A stretch of DNA of 64,000 nt from Rhodobacter sp. Its GTDB lineage: Bacteria > Pseudomonadota > Alphaproteobacteria > Rhodobacterales > Rhodobacteraceae. The notes under the pieces were generated by a model. It had not been told where the DNA came from and did not search any database. It worked only from the letters and a program-made list of their open reading frames with translations. A program made the position numbers and the translations under genes. Shown here in pieces: positions 36,576-46,329 of this stretch. Each line of letters starts with the position of its first letter. The stretch's first letter is position 1. The stretch spans positions 35,293 to 99,292 of the forward strand of contig PNJK01000004.1 of NCBI GenBank assembly GCA_013821825.1, in the 5' to 3' direction.

Positions 36576-37385
36576 TCAGCCTGCGCTTGCGGCGAGGACG
36601 GCAAGGCAGGCGGCTTCGGCCAGTTGCTGCGAAGCGCCGAGGATGTCGCCGGTCTGCCCGCCGATCCGCCGGTGGGCAGAAAGCGCAAGCAGGCCCGTCG
36701 CAAGCGCAACCAGCGCCAGCATCGGGATCGCAAGTTGCCCGGTGAATATGACGGCTGTGGCAAGGGCCAGGGCCGCCCCGATCAGGGCCGTGCGCTGGTC
36801 TGGTTGCCCCGTGGCATGTGACAGCCCCGCGCCCCGCGCATTGGGCAGCGTCGACATGATCACCGCCATCGGCGCGCGGCTGACCGCTCCCGCGGTAATC
36901 AGCGCGGCCCAGTGGGCGCCGATGGACAGGATCGCCACCAACGCCGACCAGCGCGCCAGCGTGACCAGCAAGAGCGCCAGCATCCCATAGCTGCCGATCC
37001 GGCTGTCCTTCATGATCTCCAGTCGGCGTTCCCTGGTCCAGCCGCCAAACAGGCCATCGGCGGTGTCGGAAAGCCCGTCTTCGTGCAGCGCACCGGTCAA
37101 GAAAGCCAGCACGCCAAGGACTGCCGCCGCCACGACGCCCGGCGTCAGGCCCAGCCATAGCGCCAGGCTGGCAAATCCGGCAGCAATTGCCCCAAGGATG
37201 CCCCCGACCAGCGGCCAGGCCCAGGCCGAGGCGGCCCCGCTGCCTTTATGGTCGGGCAGCGGCAGGCGCGTCAGCAGCGCGAAGGCCGAAAGCACATCCG
37301 GCCAAAGCCGCGGTACGATGTCGCGAAGCGTGGTCAAAGTGGCTGTTCCCGGCTGGCGTCCCCCAAGACTCTGGGGTAGCCCCAA
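36576..37385 (-). CDS. cobS: adenosylcobinamide-GDP ribazoletransferase
   Basis: [47 protein letters not shown]. Confidence 0.95.
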   Translation of the reverse strand: MGLPQSLGGRQPGTATLTTLRDIVPRLWPDVLSAFALLTRLPLPDHKGSGAASAWAWPLVGGILGAIAAGFASLALWLGLTPGVVAAAVLGVLAFLTGALHEDGLSDTADGLFGGWTRERRLEIMKDSRIGSYGMLALLLVTLARWSALVAILSIGAHWAALITAGAVSRAPMAVIMSTLPNARGAGLSHATGQPDQRTALIGAALALATAVIFTGQLAIPMLALVALATGLLALSAHRRIGGQTGDILGASQQLAEAACLAVLAASAG

Positions 37386-37415
37386 GCGGACGAAGGATCA
37401 ATGCGGGAGAAGACG

Positions 37416-38420
37416 ATGCCGTTCACCAGCCTGGCCGAATTCCGGGACCTGCTTGGCCGGATGCCCGCCCCCGACAGCGCCGCAATCGCGGCGGCCGAGG
37501 CGCGGAACGGCCAGCTGACCAAACCCCCGGGGGCTCTGGGTCAACTGGAGCGGCTGGCGATCTGGATGGCAGGTTGGCAGGGCACCGAAAAGCCCCGCGC
37601 TGATCAGCCGCAGATCGTGATCTTTGCCGGAAATCATGGGGTTACTGCCCGTGGCGTGTCCGCTTTTCCGGCCGAGGTGACGGTCCAGATGGTCGCCAAC
37701 TTTGCCCATGGCGGCGCGGCGATCAACCAGTTGGCCAAGACTTTCGGCGCCAAGCTGGACGTCCATGCACTGGATCTTGACCGCCCGACCGCAGACTTTA
37801 CCGAAGGCCCGGCGATGGACGAGGCCGAAGTGGTCGACGCCCTGCGCAAAGGCTTTGCAGCGGTGGACCCGAAGGCCCACATCTTCGTCGCCGGGGAAAT
37901 GGGGATCGGCAACACCACCGTCGCTGCGGTGCTGGCTGCGGCGCTTTACGGTGGCACCGGCTGGGCCGGTCGGGGCACGGGTGTCGATGACGCGGGCCTG
38001 ACCCGGAAAGAGGCCGCAGTGGCTGCGGGCATCGCCCGTCACAAGGCCGTCCTTGCCGACCCGCTGGAGGTTCTGCGTTGCCTTGGCGGACGCGAGATTG
38101 CGGCCATGGCGGGCGCGATTGCAGCGGCACGCATGGCGCGGGTCCCGGTCATTCTGGATGGTTTCATCGCCTGTGCGGCGGCGGCGGTGCTGGCGCGGAC
38201 CGTGCCGGGTGCGCTGGACCATTGCGTCGCTGGTCACCTGAGCGCCGAGGGCGCGCATGGCCGGCTGCTGGGCGAATTGGGGAAAGAGCCGCTGTTGTCG
38301 CTGGGGCTTCGGCTTGGCGAAGGTTCCGGTGCGGCGCTGGCCATCGGGATATTGCAGGGCGCTGTCGCCTGCCATTCCGGCATGTCCACCTTTGCCGAAG
38401 CTGGGGTTGCGGCGGGCTGA
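37416..38420 (+). CDS. cobT: nicotinate-nucleotide--dimethylbenzimidazole phosphoribosyltransferase
   Basis: [73 protein letters not shown]. Confidence 0.96.
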   Translation: MPFTSLAEFRDLLGRMPAPDSAAIAAAEARNGQLTKPPGALGQLERLAIWMAGWQGTEKPRADQPQIVIFAGNHGVTARGVSAFPAEVTVQMVANFAHGGAAINQLAKTFGAKLDVHALDLDRPTADFTEGPAMDEAEVVDALRKGFAAVDPKAHIFVAGEMGIGNTTVAAVLAAALYGGTGWAGRGTGVDDAGLTRKEAAVAAGIARHKAVLADPLEVLRCLGGREIAAMAGAIAAARMARVPVILDGFIACAAAAVLARTVPGALDHCVAGHLSAEGAHGRLLGELGKEPLLSLGLRLGEGSGAALAIGILQGAVACHSGMSTFAEAGVAAG

Positions 38421-38435
38421 GGCTTGCTGCCTCAG
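38417..38435. terminator. hairpin CTGAGGC-TTGCT-GCCTCAG spanning both convergent stop codons
   Basis: Perfect 7-bp stem, 5-nt loop, covering the cobT stop and the stop of the convergent ORF. Confidence 0.4.
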
Positions 38436-41416
38436 GCCTTCGGCATCTTCAGCGCCACCAGTTTGCCGCCCTTTCGATAGCGGACCTCCGATTCGGTGAT
38501 CGCCTGCACTGTGCCGCCGTCGATCTTGTCACCGACCTTCACCTTCTTGTAGCGCCCGTTCGACTGGCGGATCAGCGCATAGCGCCGCGAATCGGTGCCA
38601 TAGGTGCCGATCAGGTTGATCTTCGACAGGTTGATTGCGTTAACGTAGGTCGCATGCTCGGCGACGTTGGCCCTGGTCGGGATCGACGGCGCGGCAATTG
38701 ACGTTTCCGGTTCGTCCAACTCGTCGGTCTCTTCCGGCTTCAGGGCCGGGGCGGCGGCGGTCTCGATCACTTCTGGCGCAGGCTCGGGCGCGCGGACGGC
38801 GGCGGCAACGGCGGCCTCGACCGCGCTGCTAAGGTCGCGTGGGCGCTCGGCTGGGCGCATCGAAATGGCGACGATCGAGGGGTTCTCGGCCTCAAGCGCA
38901 GCGGCGGCGGCAAGCTGGACCTCGGCCTGTGCGGCAATCGACGCGCCCTGAGCGCCAAGATCGGCTATGTCACCCGGGCGTGAGGCTGAGGCCGCGGCCA
39001 GAACGCTGGACGGGCGCGGCAACGGGCGAATCGTCGCCACATCGCTGCCGCCATCGGTAGCAAGGCGTGCGTCGTCTTCTGTGGTGGGCACCAGTTCCGG
39101 GGGGCGCGGCCGGGGGCGGAAGCCGGCCATTGCCGGGTCTGCCGGGGCCGGGACAATGCCGGTCGGGGCCGCATCTGGCGCGGCGCCGCCATCGGCAGTG
39201 ACCAGCGAGGCATCGGTGGGCGAGGCGGTGTCTTCAGCGGCGGGCGTCTGTGGCAGCACCGCAGCGGCTGCGGCGGCAGCGGCCGCCACTTCGCTCCGCG
39301 CTGGCGGCAGAATCGGCGGCTTGCCCGCAATCAGCATCACACCGTCCGGCGAAACGATCCCTTCGACGGTCGGCTTCAGCAGGCCATTGGCGTCGAACTG
39401 GTAGACCGTGCCAAAGGCCGGGGGCGGCATCGGCGTATCGGGAAGCGCATCGACGGTGTTGATCGGCGCGGGCAGCGCCAGGGCGTCCAGAGCCGGGGGC
39501 GGGGCGTCCATGGCCGACAGGAAGATCTCGTCCTGATCCTCCACTGGTGGCTGACCGGCAGAGATCTCGGTAGCGACGGTCGTACCAGGGGCAGGTTCGG
39601 GCAGGGCTTCTGGTGCCGGTTCAGCCAGCAGCGCCGCTTCCTCGGCTGCGGCTGCGGCTGGGTCGTCGGTCGGGGCCTCGGCAAGCGAGCCGACAGGCAG
39701 GGCTCCATCCGCTTCGCCGCCCAAGTTGACCGGCAGGCTTTCGGTGGCCAGAGCCGCAACCTCATCCGCCGCCAAAGCCGCACCCTCGGCCTCGGGCAGG
39801 GGGGCGGTCATGCCCTCAGGGTCCTGCATGTCAGCGAGCATTTCGTCTTCGACGCCGGGCACTGCCTCAAGGGCGAGATCGGTCGGGGCTGCCGCGTCGT
39901 ATCTGGCTGTCGTCAGGTAGAATGAGGCCCAGGCCCCCACCAAGGCCAGAAACAGCAAGAGCAGTGCCACCAGCACCAGGAAAACGATGCCCGACCGGCT
40001 GCGGGGCGCCGCGCTGGACGAGAAGGTGCCACCGGGGCGGGCGGGCGACTTGACGGTGGTCGGCCCCTTAAGACTGGGGCGGGGAATTTCGCCGATGGGA
40101 AGCTTTACCTTCGGCTTCGCGCGGGTTCCCGGAATCGTGGGGGCCGTGACCGACCCGGGGAAACCCTTGGCCGGGGTTGTCCGTGCGGCGGGGGCACCAA
40201 GCCTTGCCGCAGCCTGCGCCGAAGGGGCGTCTGCCGCATCGGAGCGGCTTGCCCTATCAACCGGGCGGGCCTGACCGGATGGCGGGGCCGCGACCGCGCT
40301 CCGCCTGCTGGCAAAGGCCGCCAAGGCCGCAGAAGGCGGCGCCGGCGGGAGATCGTCGTCCAGATCGGCTGCCAGCGTTCTCCGCGAGGTCGGCATTTCG
40401 TCATCGCCTTCGGGGAAGGCGGCTGTGTCGGTCACATGCGCAAAAGGCGCTTCGTCAGCCTCGGGCTTGTCTGCCGGGGACCGGGCGAAGATGTCACGTG
40501 TGCTTGTCCAGGGCTCGACCTCTGCGGCAGCAAGGTCTGCGACCGCAGGTTCCTGCGCGACCGGTTCGGGCTTGACTTCGGCCTCGGCCTCCGAGGGTTC
40601 GGTTTCGGCGCCAAGGTCCGGCTTGTCTTCCGGTTCAGGGGCTTGCCCGCCAGGAAGCGTATCGCCCTGATCCTCGAGCCGGGGTGTCAGCGGTTCGGGA
40701 GCAGACGCCTCGGCAGCCGCAGTCGCGTCTGCTTCTACGTCCGCTTCGGCACTCAGCACTTCTTCCAGACCAGGCAGGAGTTCTTCGGCTTCGGCAGCTG
40801 CCTTGTCCGCCTCCTTGCCAGCGTCCGTTGCTGCACCCGTCTCGGCAGGCGCCGCCCCTGCTGGCAGTTCACGGTGCAGGATCGTCACGGCATCCCGGTC
40901 GCGTTCCACCCTTTCGCCAGGCGCAAGGGTCCCGGTGGCGGCAGCGGTCGGGCCGAACCATGCTTCGCCGACAAAGGTGCCTTCTTCCGGGACAGCCACA
41001 AAGGACACCGGGTTCAGCCGGTGCGTCACGGCGAAAGCCTCGGCCTCGTCCAGTGTCTCGCGGGCGACGACGGCCACCTTGACGGTAGCGCCCTTGCCCG
41101 ACCAGTCGAAGACCAGATCCTCGACCGCATAGGGGGTAAGCCCTTCCAGCCCGGCGGCGATCTGGTTGCGCTTGTCCTCGCGGCTGGGCCCCGGGGCATG
41201 GATCTCGGTGTACAGGATCTGGCTGGCCGGCAGGATGATCTTTGTGGCCATGCCCATCGGCGACAGCCCCAGCGCGGTCCTGCGCAGATAGTCCAGCGCT
41301 TCGTCCAGGTCGGGGGCGTCGAAAGGGGTTTCGCCGATCGACAGCCAGCCTTTCGGCGTCCGATGCAAGATCGCGATGGCGTCACGGGTCAGGTCAAGTG
41401 CGAATGTCGGTTTCAT
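38432..41416 (-). CDS. 994-aa Ala/Pro/Glu-rich single-TM protein with PilM/GspL-like N-terminus and PilP/GspC-like C-terminus
   Basis: N-term MKPTFALDLTRDAIAILHRTPKGWLSIGETPF; TM SGIVFLVLVALLLLFLALVGAWASFYL; C-term NAINLSKINLIGTYGTDSRRYALIRQSNGRYKKVKVGDKIDGGTVQAITESEVRYRKGGKLVALKMP. Confidence 0.75.
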   Translation of the reverse strand: MKPTFALDLTRDAIAILHRTPKGWLSIGETPFDAPDLDEALDYLRRTALGLSPMGMATKIILPASQILYTEIHAPGPSREDKRNQIAAGLEGLTPYAVEDLVFDWSGKGATVKVAVVARETLDEAEAFAVTHRLNPVSFVAVPEEGTFVGEAWFGPTAAATGTLAPGERVERDRDAVTILHRELPAGAAPAETGAATDAGKEADKAAAEAEELLPGLEEVLSAEADVEADATAAAEASAPEPLTPRLEDQGDTLPGGQAPEPEDKPDLGAETEPSEAEAEVKPEPVAQEPAVADLAAAEVEPWTSTRDIFARSPADKPEADEAPFAHVTDTAAFPEGDDEMPTSRRTLAADLDDDLPPAPPSAALAAFASRRSAVAAPPSGQARPVDRASRSDAADAPSAQAAARLGAPAARTTPAKGFPGSVTAPTIPGTRAKPKVKLPIGEIPRPSLKGPTTVKSPARPGGTFSSSAAPRSRSGIVFLVLVALLLLFLALVGAWASFYLTTARYDAAAPTDLALEAVPGVEDEMLADMQDPEGMTAPLPEAEGAALAADEVAALATESLPVNLGGEADGALPVGSLAEAPTDDPAAAAAEEAALLAEPAPEALPEPAPGTTVATEISAGQPPVEDQDEIFLSAMDAPPPALDALALPAPINTVDALPDTPMPPPAFGTVYQFDANGLLKPTVEGIVSPDGVMLIAGKPPILPPARSEVAAAAAAAAAVLPQTPAAEDTASPTDASLVTADGGAAPDAAPTGIVPAPADPAMAGFRPRPRPPELVPTTEDDARLATDGGSDVATIRPLPRPSSVLAAASASRPGDIADLGAQGASIAAQAEVQLAAAAALEAENPSIVAISMRPAERPRDLSSAVEAAVAAAVRAPEPAPEVIETAAAPALKPEETDELDEPETSIAAPSIPTRANVAEHATYVNAINLSKINLIGTYGTDSRRYALIRQSNGRYKKVKVGDKIDGGTVQAITESEVRYRKGGKLVALKMPKA

Positions 41417-41578
41417 AAGGCGGGTCTAGCACGATTTGAGAAGGCGCGGGAACGTGCCCCGGACGGTTGGCGCAGAACTATAGCAGCTTTTCGCCGAAAG
41501 AAAGGAAAACGGCCAAGGATGCGCTTGCGGGGCGCGTCAGAAGTCTGAACTGTCACGCCATTCTCAAGGAGTCTCCCT

Positions 41579-42268
41579 ATGCGTGTGCTTTCCGTCCTGA
41601 TGCTGACCGCCGTTTTTGCCCTGCCGCTTCCGGCTTTTGCCGATGAGGCCTCTGCCCCGATGATCACCGTGACCGGCACCGGCACGGTCGAGGTCGCGCC
41701 TGACATCGCCACCCTGACCATCGGCGTGACCACGCAAGGCGACACCGCCGCCGCCGCCCTTGCTGCCAACTCGGCGGCGCTGGAGGCGGTGATGGCGCGC
41801 CTGACTGCCGCCGGGGTCGAAGCGCGCGACATGCAGACCTCGAACCTGTCGCTGAACCCGAACTGGGCCGGCTATGACAGCAGCACCCCGACCATCTCGG
41901 GCTATGTCGCCGCCAACATGCTGACCATCCGCGTGCGCCAGCTTGACGGGCTGGGCGCTGTCCTTGATGCGGCGGTGGCGGATGGGGCGAACACCCTGAA
42001 CGGGCTGAACTTCGGTCTGGCCGACCCGGATCCGGCGCTGAACGAGGCCCGCAAGGAAGCCGTCGCCGATGCCCGTGTGCGGGCAGAGCTTCTGGCAACC
42101 GCCGCCGGGGTGAAGCTTGGCCGCATCGTGTCGATCAGCGAGGTGAGCGCGGGGCCCGACCCTGTGCCGATGTTCCGCGCCGACGCTTCGGCGGCTGCCG
42201 TGCCGGTGGCCGGGGGCGAACTTGGCCTCTCGGCCAACGTGACGGTCTTCTACGAAATCGTCGAATAG
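41579..42268 (+). CDS. SIMPL domain periplasmic protein
   Basis: Signal peptide; ITVTGTGTVEVAPDIATLTIGVTTQGDTAAAALAANS...DMQTSNLSLNPNW. Confidence 0.9.
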   Translation: MRVLSVLMLTAVFALPLPAFADEASAPMITVTGTGTVEVAPDIATLTIGVTTQGDTAAAALAANSAALEAVMARLTAAGVEARDMQTSNLSLNPNWAGYDSSTPTISGYVAANMLTIRVRQLDGLGAVLDAAVADGANTLNGLNFGLADPDPALNEARKEAVADARVRAELLATAAGVKLGRIVSISEVSAGPDPVPMFRADASAAAVPVAGGELGLSANVTVFYEIVE

Positions 42269-42376
42269 CCTGACAGTGGCCGGCGGAATTCCGCAGAGTT
42301 CCGCCGTTTCGGCCTGATTTTGCCCTAGTTGCATGACCATTAGGCAACAAGATCAAGAAGACAGGAGCAGTCTTGG

Positions 42377-43534
42377 ATGGTGCGGGGTCCGATCAGTCTG
42401 GTGATTGTCGGCATCGTTTCGCTGGTTGGGTTGGCAGTTGTTTTCGGCGGCCCACAGGTCTTCGAAAAGGTGCTGCCGCCTTCCGCCATCAGCTTTGTGG
42501 ATGATCTTGGCGGAAAGGCTGGCAAGACAAGCCTTGTTGGCGGGGCGGTCAGGGCGGGCGACAGCCCGGCGGATTTCCTGAACAACTCCAAGGAGGGGCT
42601 TGACGCTATTGGTCCGATTGCGGCGGGTGCAGGCAATGGAGCGGTGTTCATCGCCGACGTTATCTCCGGGTATTCCACGCAGGTGGCAACCGACGTCCCG
42701 GCCGAGATCACCACGATCCGGCCGATCCTTGGCTGCCTCCTAACCCCGCCGCAGCCGGGAACGGTGGTCGGTCACGCCACCTCGGGGCGCAGTGACCTGG
42801 CTACGGCGCTGTCGACCTATGGCGACCGGCATCTGGCCGAAGCCGTGCAGACTTTCGTGAACCTCTACCGAAAAACCGGCAAGGCTGACCCCGAGACCAG
42901 TGCTGGCATCGCTTATGAAGCGTATGATGTGGCAGTGACCGAAACAGACACACCGGTCTATCTGGTGCTGGAAAACCGTTATGGAAACCGGATCTGGAAT
43001 ATTCACCTGGCCGAAGGCGCCCGGATCGAAAGGGTGGTGCTGCTGGGCGGCGATCAGGCGGGTGTCGCGAACCTTGATCCGGTGATCCCGGTCGAGGTGA
43101 TCCTGAACGACGGACTTGACGCCTGCGGTATCCGGCCCGCCTATGACCTGAACCCCGGCCATCTGTTCTTCCAGTCGCTTGAAAACGGCGCCATGTCCGC
43201 CGAAGAGGCCGAAACCAGGCTGGCCGCGCTGCGGTCGGCCGTCGACGCCTTTGACGTCTGGTTCAGGGACAGCTTCGGGGTGCTGGCAGGGCAAAGCCGG
43301 GTGGGCTTTGACAAAGGCACGATCTCGTTGATTGGCCCGGTCCCTGGCGAGGTTGACCCCAAGGCGGTCTATGCGCCGATTGCAGGGGCGAAGATCCGGA
43401 TGACTCAGGACAAGTTCTTCGAGATCGAGGGCCAGCAGGCCGAGGGCGAAGATTTTGCCTCTCGGGTCATCGCCATCGCCAAGGCCTTCGCTTTCGGTGA
43501 CCTGGACACGCTTCGTCAGGGGGTAAACTTCTGA
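42377..43534 (+). CDS. conserved hypothetical envelope protein
   Basis: 385-aa ORF with N-terminal TM; coding-like composition; abuts the next ORF (shared nt 43534). Confidence 0.75.
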   Translation: MVRGPISLVIVGIVSLVGLAVVFGGPQVFEKVLPPSAISFVDDLGGKAGKTSLVGGAVRAGDSPADFLNNSKEGLDAIGPIAAGAGNGAVFIADVISGYSTQVATDVPAEITTIRPILGCLLTPPQPGTVVGHATSGRSDLATALSTYGDRHLAEAVQTFVNLYRKTGKADPETSAGIAYEAYDVAVTETDTPVYLVLENRYGNRIWNIHLAEGARIERVVLLGGDQAGVANLDPVIPVEVILNDGLDACGIRPAYDLNPGHLFFQSLENGAMSAEEAETRLAALRSAVDAFDVWFRDSFGVLAGQSRVGFDKGTISLIGPVPGEVDPKAVYAPIAGAKIRMTQDKFFEIEGQQAEGEDFASRVIAIAKAFAFGDLDTLRQGVNF

Positions 43535-44316
43535 TGCTGCGGATTCTGATCGGAACCGGTCTGCTCTTGATGGTGGTGGGCTTTGGCGCTGCGGGCTGGC
43601 AGTATTGGCAATCCCGGCCCGAACGCGCCCCGGAAGTGATCGCCGAAGTTGCAAGCCAAGAGGTCGGCCCGCAGCAGACCTGGCTGATTTCGCCGACCGG
43701 CGGTCTGGTGCCGCGCGACGATGTCCAAGCCTTTCTGGCACAGGACCGTTTTGTCCCCAGCCGGACCGTCGCCATCACCCGCACTGCGCCGCTGACCGAC
43801 CTGCTTGCCGATGGCGAGACGCTGCCCGAAACGCCCTATCTGCAAGTGCTGGCCGATATCCGCGCCCCGAAGACCGCTGACGGGTTGTGCTCTGTGCTGC
43901 TTTCGCGTGTCGCGGCGGATTGTGCTGTCAACGCAGCCCGTGTGGTGGACGGCAGCGTCGATCCCGTGATGGGGACTGCCCAGTTCCGGATTGAACTGGT
44001 CTACCGCCTGAAGCCGGCAGACGCCGAGATGCCCGATCTTGCGGCCAATGTGCTGCAGGGCGACCGCATCAGAGCAGAGCTTGAAGCAGGGTCCGAAGCC
44101 TCCGCCACCATCGAAGCTGCCCTTGCAGCCACGGTCGAGGCGGGTCTTGCGGCCTGCGCCGAAAGGGACGCCGGTCAGACGTGCCGCATCCTCGGGCTGG
44201 CTTTGGACTGGTCGCCGGATGCTCCCGCTACGGGCCGGGCCGATATCGCCTGGCTGGCCCCGTTGCCGGACGGCATGTTCGCCGCACCGCCGCTGGAGCC
44301 CGCGCCCGAAGGCTGA
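43534..44316 (+). CDS. conserved hypothetical membrane-anchored protein
   Basis: 260-aa ORF with N-terminal TM (ILIGTGLLLMVVGFGAAGWQYW); coupled to the upstream ORF. Confidence 0.75.
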   Translation: MLRILIGTGLLLMVVGFGAAGWQYWQSRPERAPEVIAEVASQEVGPQQTWLISPTGGLVPRDDVQAFLAQDRFVPSRTVAITRTAPLTDLLADGETLPETPYLQVLADIRAPKTADGLCSVLLSRVAADCAVNAARVVDGSVDPVMGTAQFRIELVYRLKPADAEMPDLAANVLQGDRIRAELEAGSEASATIEAALAATVEAGLAACAERDAGQTCRILGLALDWSPDAPATGRADIAWLAPLPDGMFAAPPLEPAPEG

Positions 44317-44337
44317 GCGCGGGCCCATGGCGTGTTG

Positions 44338-45627
44338 TCAGGCGGTTGCTTTCTCCAGCGCCTGATTCAGGTCGGCGATGATGTCCTCGACATTCTCGAT
44401 CCCGATCGAAACCCGCACTACATCCGGTGCGGCCCCCGCCCTGATCTGCGCCTCTTCCGACAGTTGCCGGTGCGTGGTCGAGGCCGAATGGATGATCAGG
44501 CTGCGCGTGTCGCCAAGGTTGGCGACGTGGCTGAAAAGCTTGACGTTGTCGATCAGCTTGACGCAGGACTCGTAGCCGCCCTTTACCGTGAAGGTGAACA
44601 GTGCCCCGGGCCCCTTGGGCGTGATCATCTTGGCAAGGCTGTGATAGGGCGAGGATTTGAGGCCCGGATAGGTCACATTGCTGACGCGCGGGTCCTGCTC
44701 CAGCCACTCGGCCACGATCTGGGCATTCTCGACATGGCGTTGCATCCGCAATGACAGCGTTTCGATCCCCATCAGTGTGTAGTGGGCACCTTGCGGATTC
44801 ATCGTCATGCCAAGGTCGCGCAGACCGATGGCGATGGAATGGAAGGTGAAGGCCATGTTGCCAAGGGTCGGGTGGAAGACGAGGCCGTGGTAGGCCGGTT
44901 CCGGCTGCGAAAGGGACGGGAACTTGTCGCTGGCCGACCAATCGAACTTGCCCGAGTCGACTACGATCCCGCCGGTGACGGTGCCATTGCCGGTCAGGTA
45001 TTTGGTGGCCGAATGCACAACCAACGTCGCGCCATGCTCGATCGGGCGGCAGAGATAGGGCGAGGCGGTGGTGTTGTCGACGATCAGCGGGATGCCGGCG
45101 TGGTCGGCCACCCGGGCAATCGCGGGAAGGTCGGACAGCGCGCCGCCGGGGTTGCAGATCGTCTCGCAGAAGAGGGCGCGGGTATCGCCGTCGATGGCTG
45201 CCGCGATGGCCTTGGGATCATCGAAATCGACGAACTTGGCTGACCAGCCGAACTTGCGGATCGTGTTGGAAAACTGCTGGATCGTGCCGCCGTAAAGCCG
45301 GGTCGAGGCGACGACGTTCCGGCCCGGGGCCATCAGCGGGAAGAGGGCCATGAGTTGCGCCGCGTGGCCCGAGGAGCAGGCAACCGCCCCCGCCCCGCCT
45401 TCCAGCGCGCAGACCCGGTTTGCCAGCGCCGACACGGTGGGGTTGGTCAGGCGGGAGTAGATGTAGCCCACCTCTTGCAGGTTGAAGAGCTTGGCCGCGT
45501 GGTCGGCGTCGCGGAAGACATAGGCGGTGGTCTGGTAGATCGGCACCTGCCGCGCCCCGGTGGCGGGGTCCGGCGCGGTGCCGGCATGGATGGCGAGGGT
45601 GTCGAAGCCCATGGGTCTGTCGGTCAT
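44338..45627 (-). CDS. metY: O-acetylhomoserine aminocarboxypropyltransferase / Cys-Met metabolism PLP enzyme
   Basis: MGFDTLAIHAGTAPDPATGARQVPIYQTTAYVFRDADHAAKLF...ACSSGHAAQ...VVHSATKYLTGNGTVTGG; start trimmed to the ATG at 45627. Confidence 0.93.
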   Translation of the reverse strand: MTDRPMGFDTLAIHAGTAPDPATGARQVPIYQTTAYVFRDADHAAKLFNLQEVGYIYSRLTNPTVSALANRVCALEGGAGAVACSSGHAAQLMALFPLMAPGRNVVASTRLYGGTIQQFSNTIRKFGWSAKFVDFDDPKAIAAAIDGDTRALFCETICNPGGALSDLPAIARVADHAGIPLIVDNTTASPYLCRPIEHGATLVVHSATKYLTGNGTVTGGIVVDSGKFDWSASDKFPSLSQPEPAYHGLVFHPTLGNMAFTFHSIAIGLRDLGMTMNPQGAHYTLMGIETLSLRMQRHVENAQIVAEWLEQDPRVSNVTYPGLKSSPYHSLAKMITPKGPGALFTFTVKGGYESCVKLIDNVKLFSHVANLGDTRSLIIHSASTTHRQLSEEAQIRAGAAPDVVRVSIGIENVEDIIADLNQALEKATA

Positions 45628-45683
45628 GTGGTCCTCCCGTGTTTCGGGGCGAGGGTAGGGGAGGATCGGGGGCGAGGCAACCG

Positions 45684-45708
45684 GGGCCTGTCCACGGTGG
45701 ACAGGCCC
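45684..45708. promoter_or_regulatory. 25-bp palindrome GGGCCTGTCCAC-G-GTGGACAGGCCC in the metY/VOC intergenic region
   Basis: Perfect 12-bp arms around one central base, 57 bp upstream of the metY start. Confidence 0.55.
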
Positions 45709-45849
45709 TGGGAGGATAGGGAAAACAATGGCTTGGGCGTGGGCGTTTGCAGAATATTCATCCTTGCCCTGCCGGTTTGCCGTGATTTTGTTGCGGGATG
45801 GCGGGGTTTCGGGCAGGAGTGACGGGATCGTTTCCCAAGGAATGAAGCC

Positions 45850-46263
45850 ATGCTGACCCCGTTCCATCTGGCCTATCACGTCACCGACCTTGCGGCCGCA
45901 AGGGCTTTCTATGGCGGCATCCTCGGTTGCCACGAGGGGCGCAGCGCCGAGACCTGGGTCGATTTCGACTTTTTCGGCCACCAACTGAGCCTGCATCTGG
46001 GCGAGCCTTTCACCACGACGAACACGGGCCGCGTCGGCGACAAGCTGGTCCCGATGCCGCATCTGGGGCTGGTCCTCTTGCTGGACGAATGGCGCGCGCT
46101 GGCCGACCGCTTGACAGCCGCCGGGGTGGCCTTTGTGTTGCCGCCCTCGGTCAGGTTCGAGGGCGATCCGGGGGAGCAGTGGACGATGTTCTTCCGCGAT
46201 CCGAGCGGCAATCCGATAGAAGTGAAGGGGTTTCGGGATATGGAGGGGGTGTTCAGGGGGTAA
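45850..46263 (+). CDS. VOC (glyoxalase/bleomycin resistance) family protein
   Basis: MLTPFHLAYHVTDLAAARAFYGGILGCHEGRS...MFFRDPSGNPIEVKGF. Confidence 0.92.
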   Translation: MLTPFHLAYHVTDLAAARAFYGGILGCHEGRSAETWVDFDFFGHQLSLHLGEPFTTTNTGRVGDKLVPMPHLGLVLLLDEWRALADRLTAAGVAFVLPPSVRFEGDPGEQWTMFFRDPSGNPIEVKGFRDMEGVFRG

Positions 46264-46329
46264 GGGGCACCGCATCGGCGAACGGTTGCTTCGGGCCCAT
46301 TCCAACCGATGCTGCGCGTTGCACGAATG

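Noticed and set aside
35496-36821. 441-aa + strand ORF
   Set aside because: Antisense to ribB and cobS; no protein motifs.
37386-37415. Cobalamin riboswitch between cobS and cobT
   Set aside because: The gap is only ~30 bp, far too short.
45628-45849. SAM-type riboswitch upstream of metY
   Set aside because: No SAM-II/SAH core recognised; a plain palindromic operator fits better.
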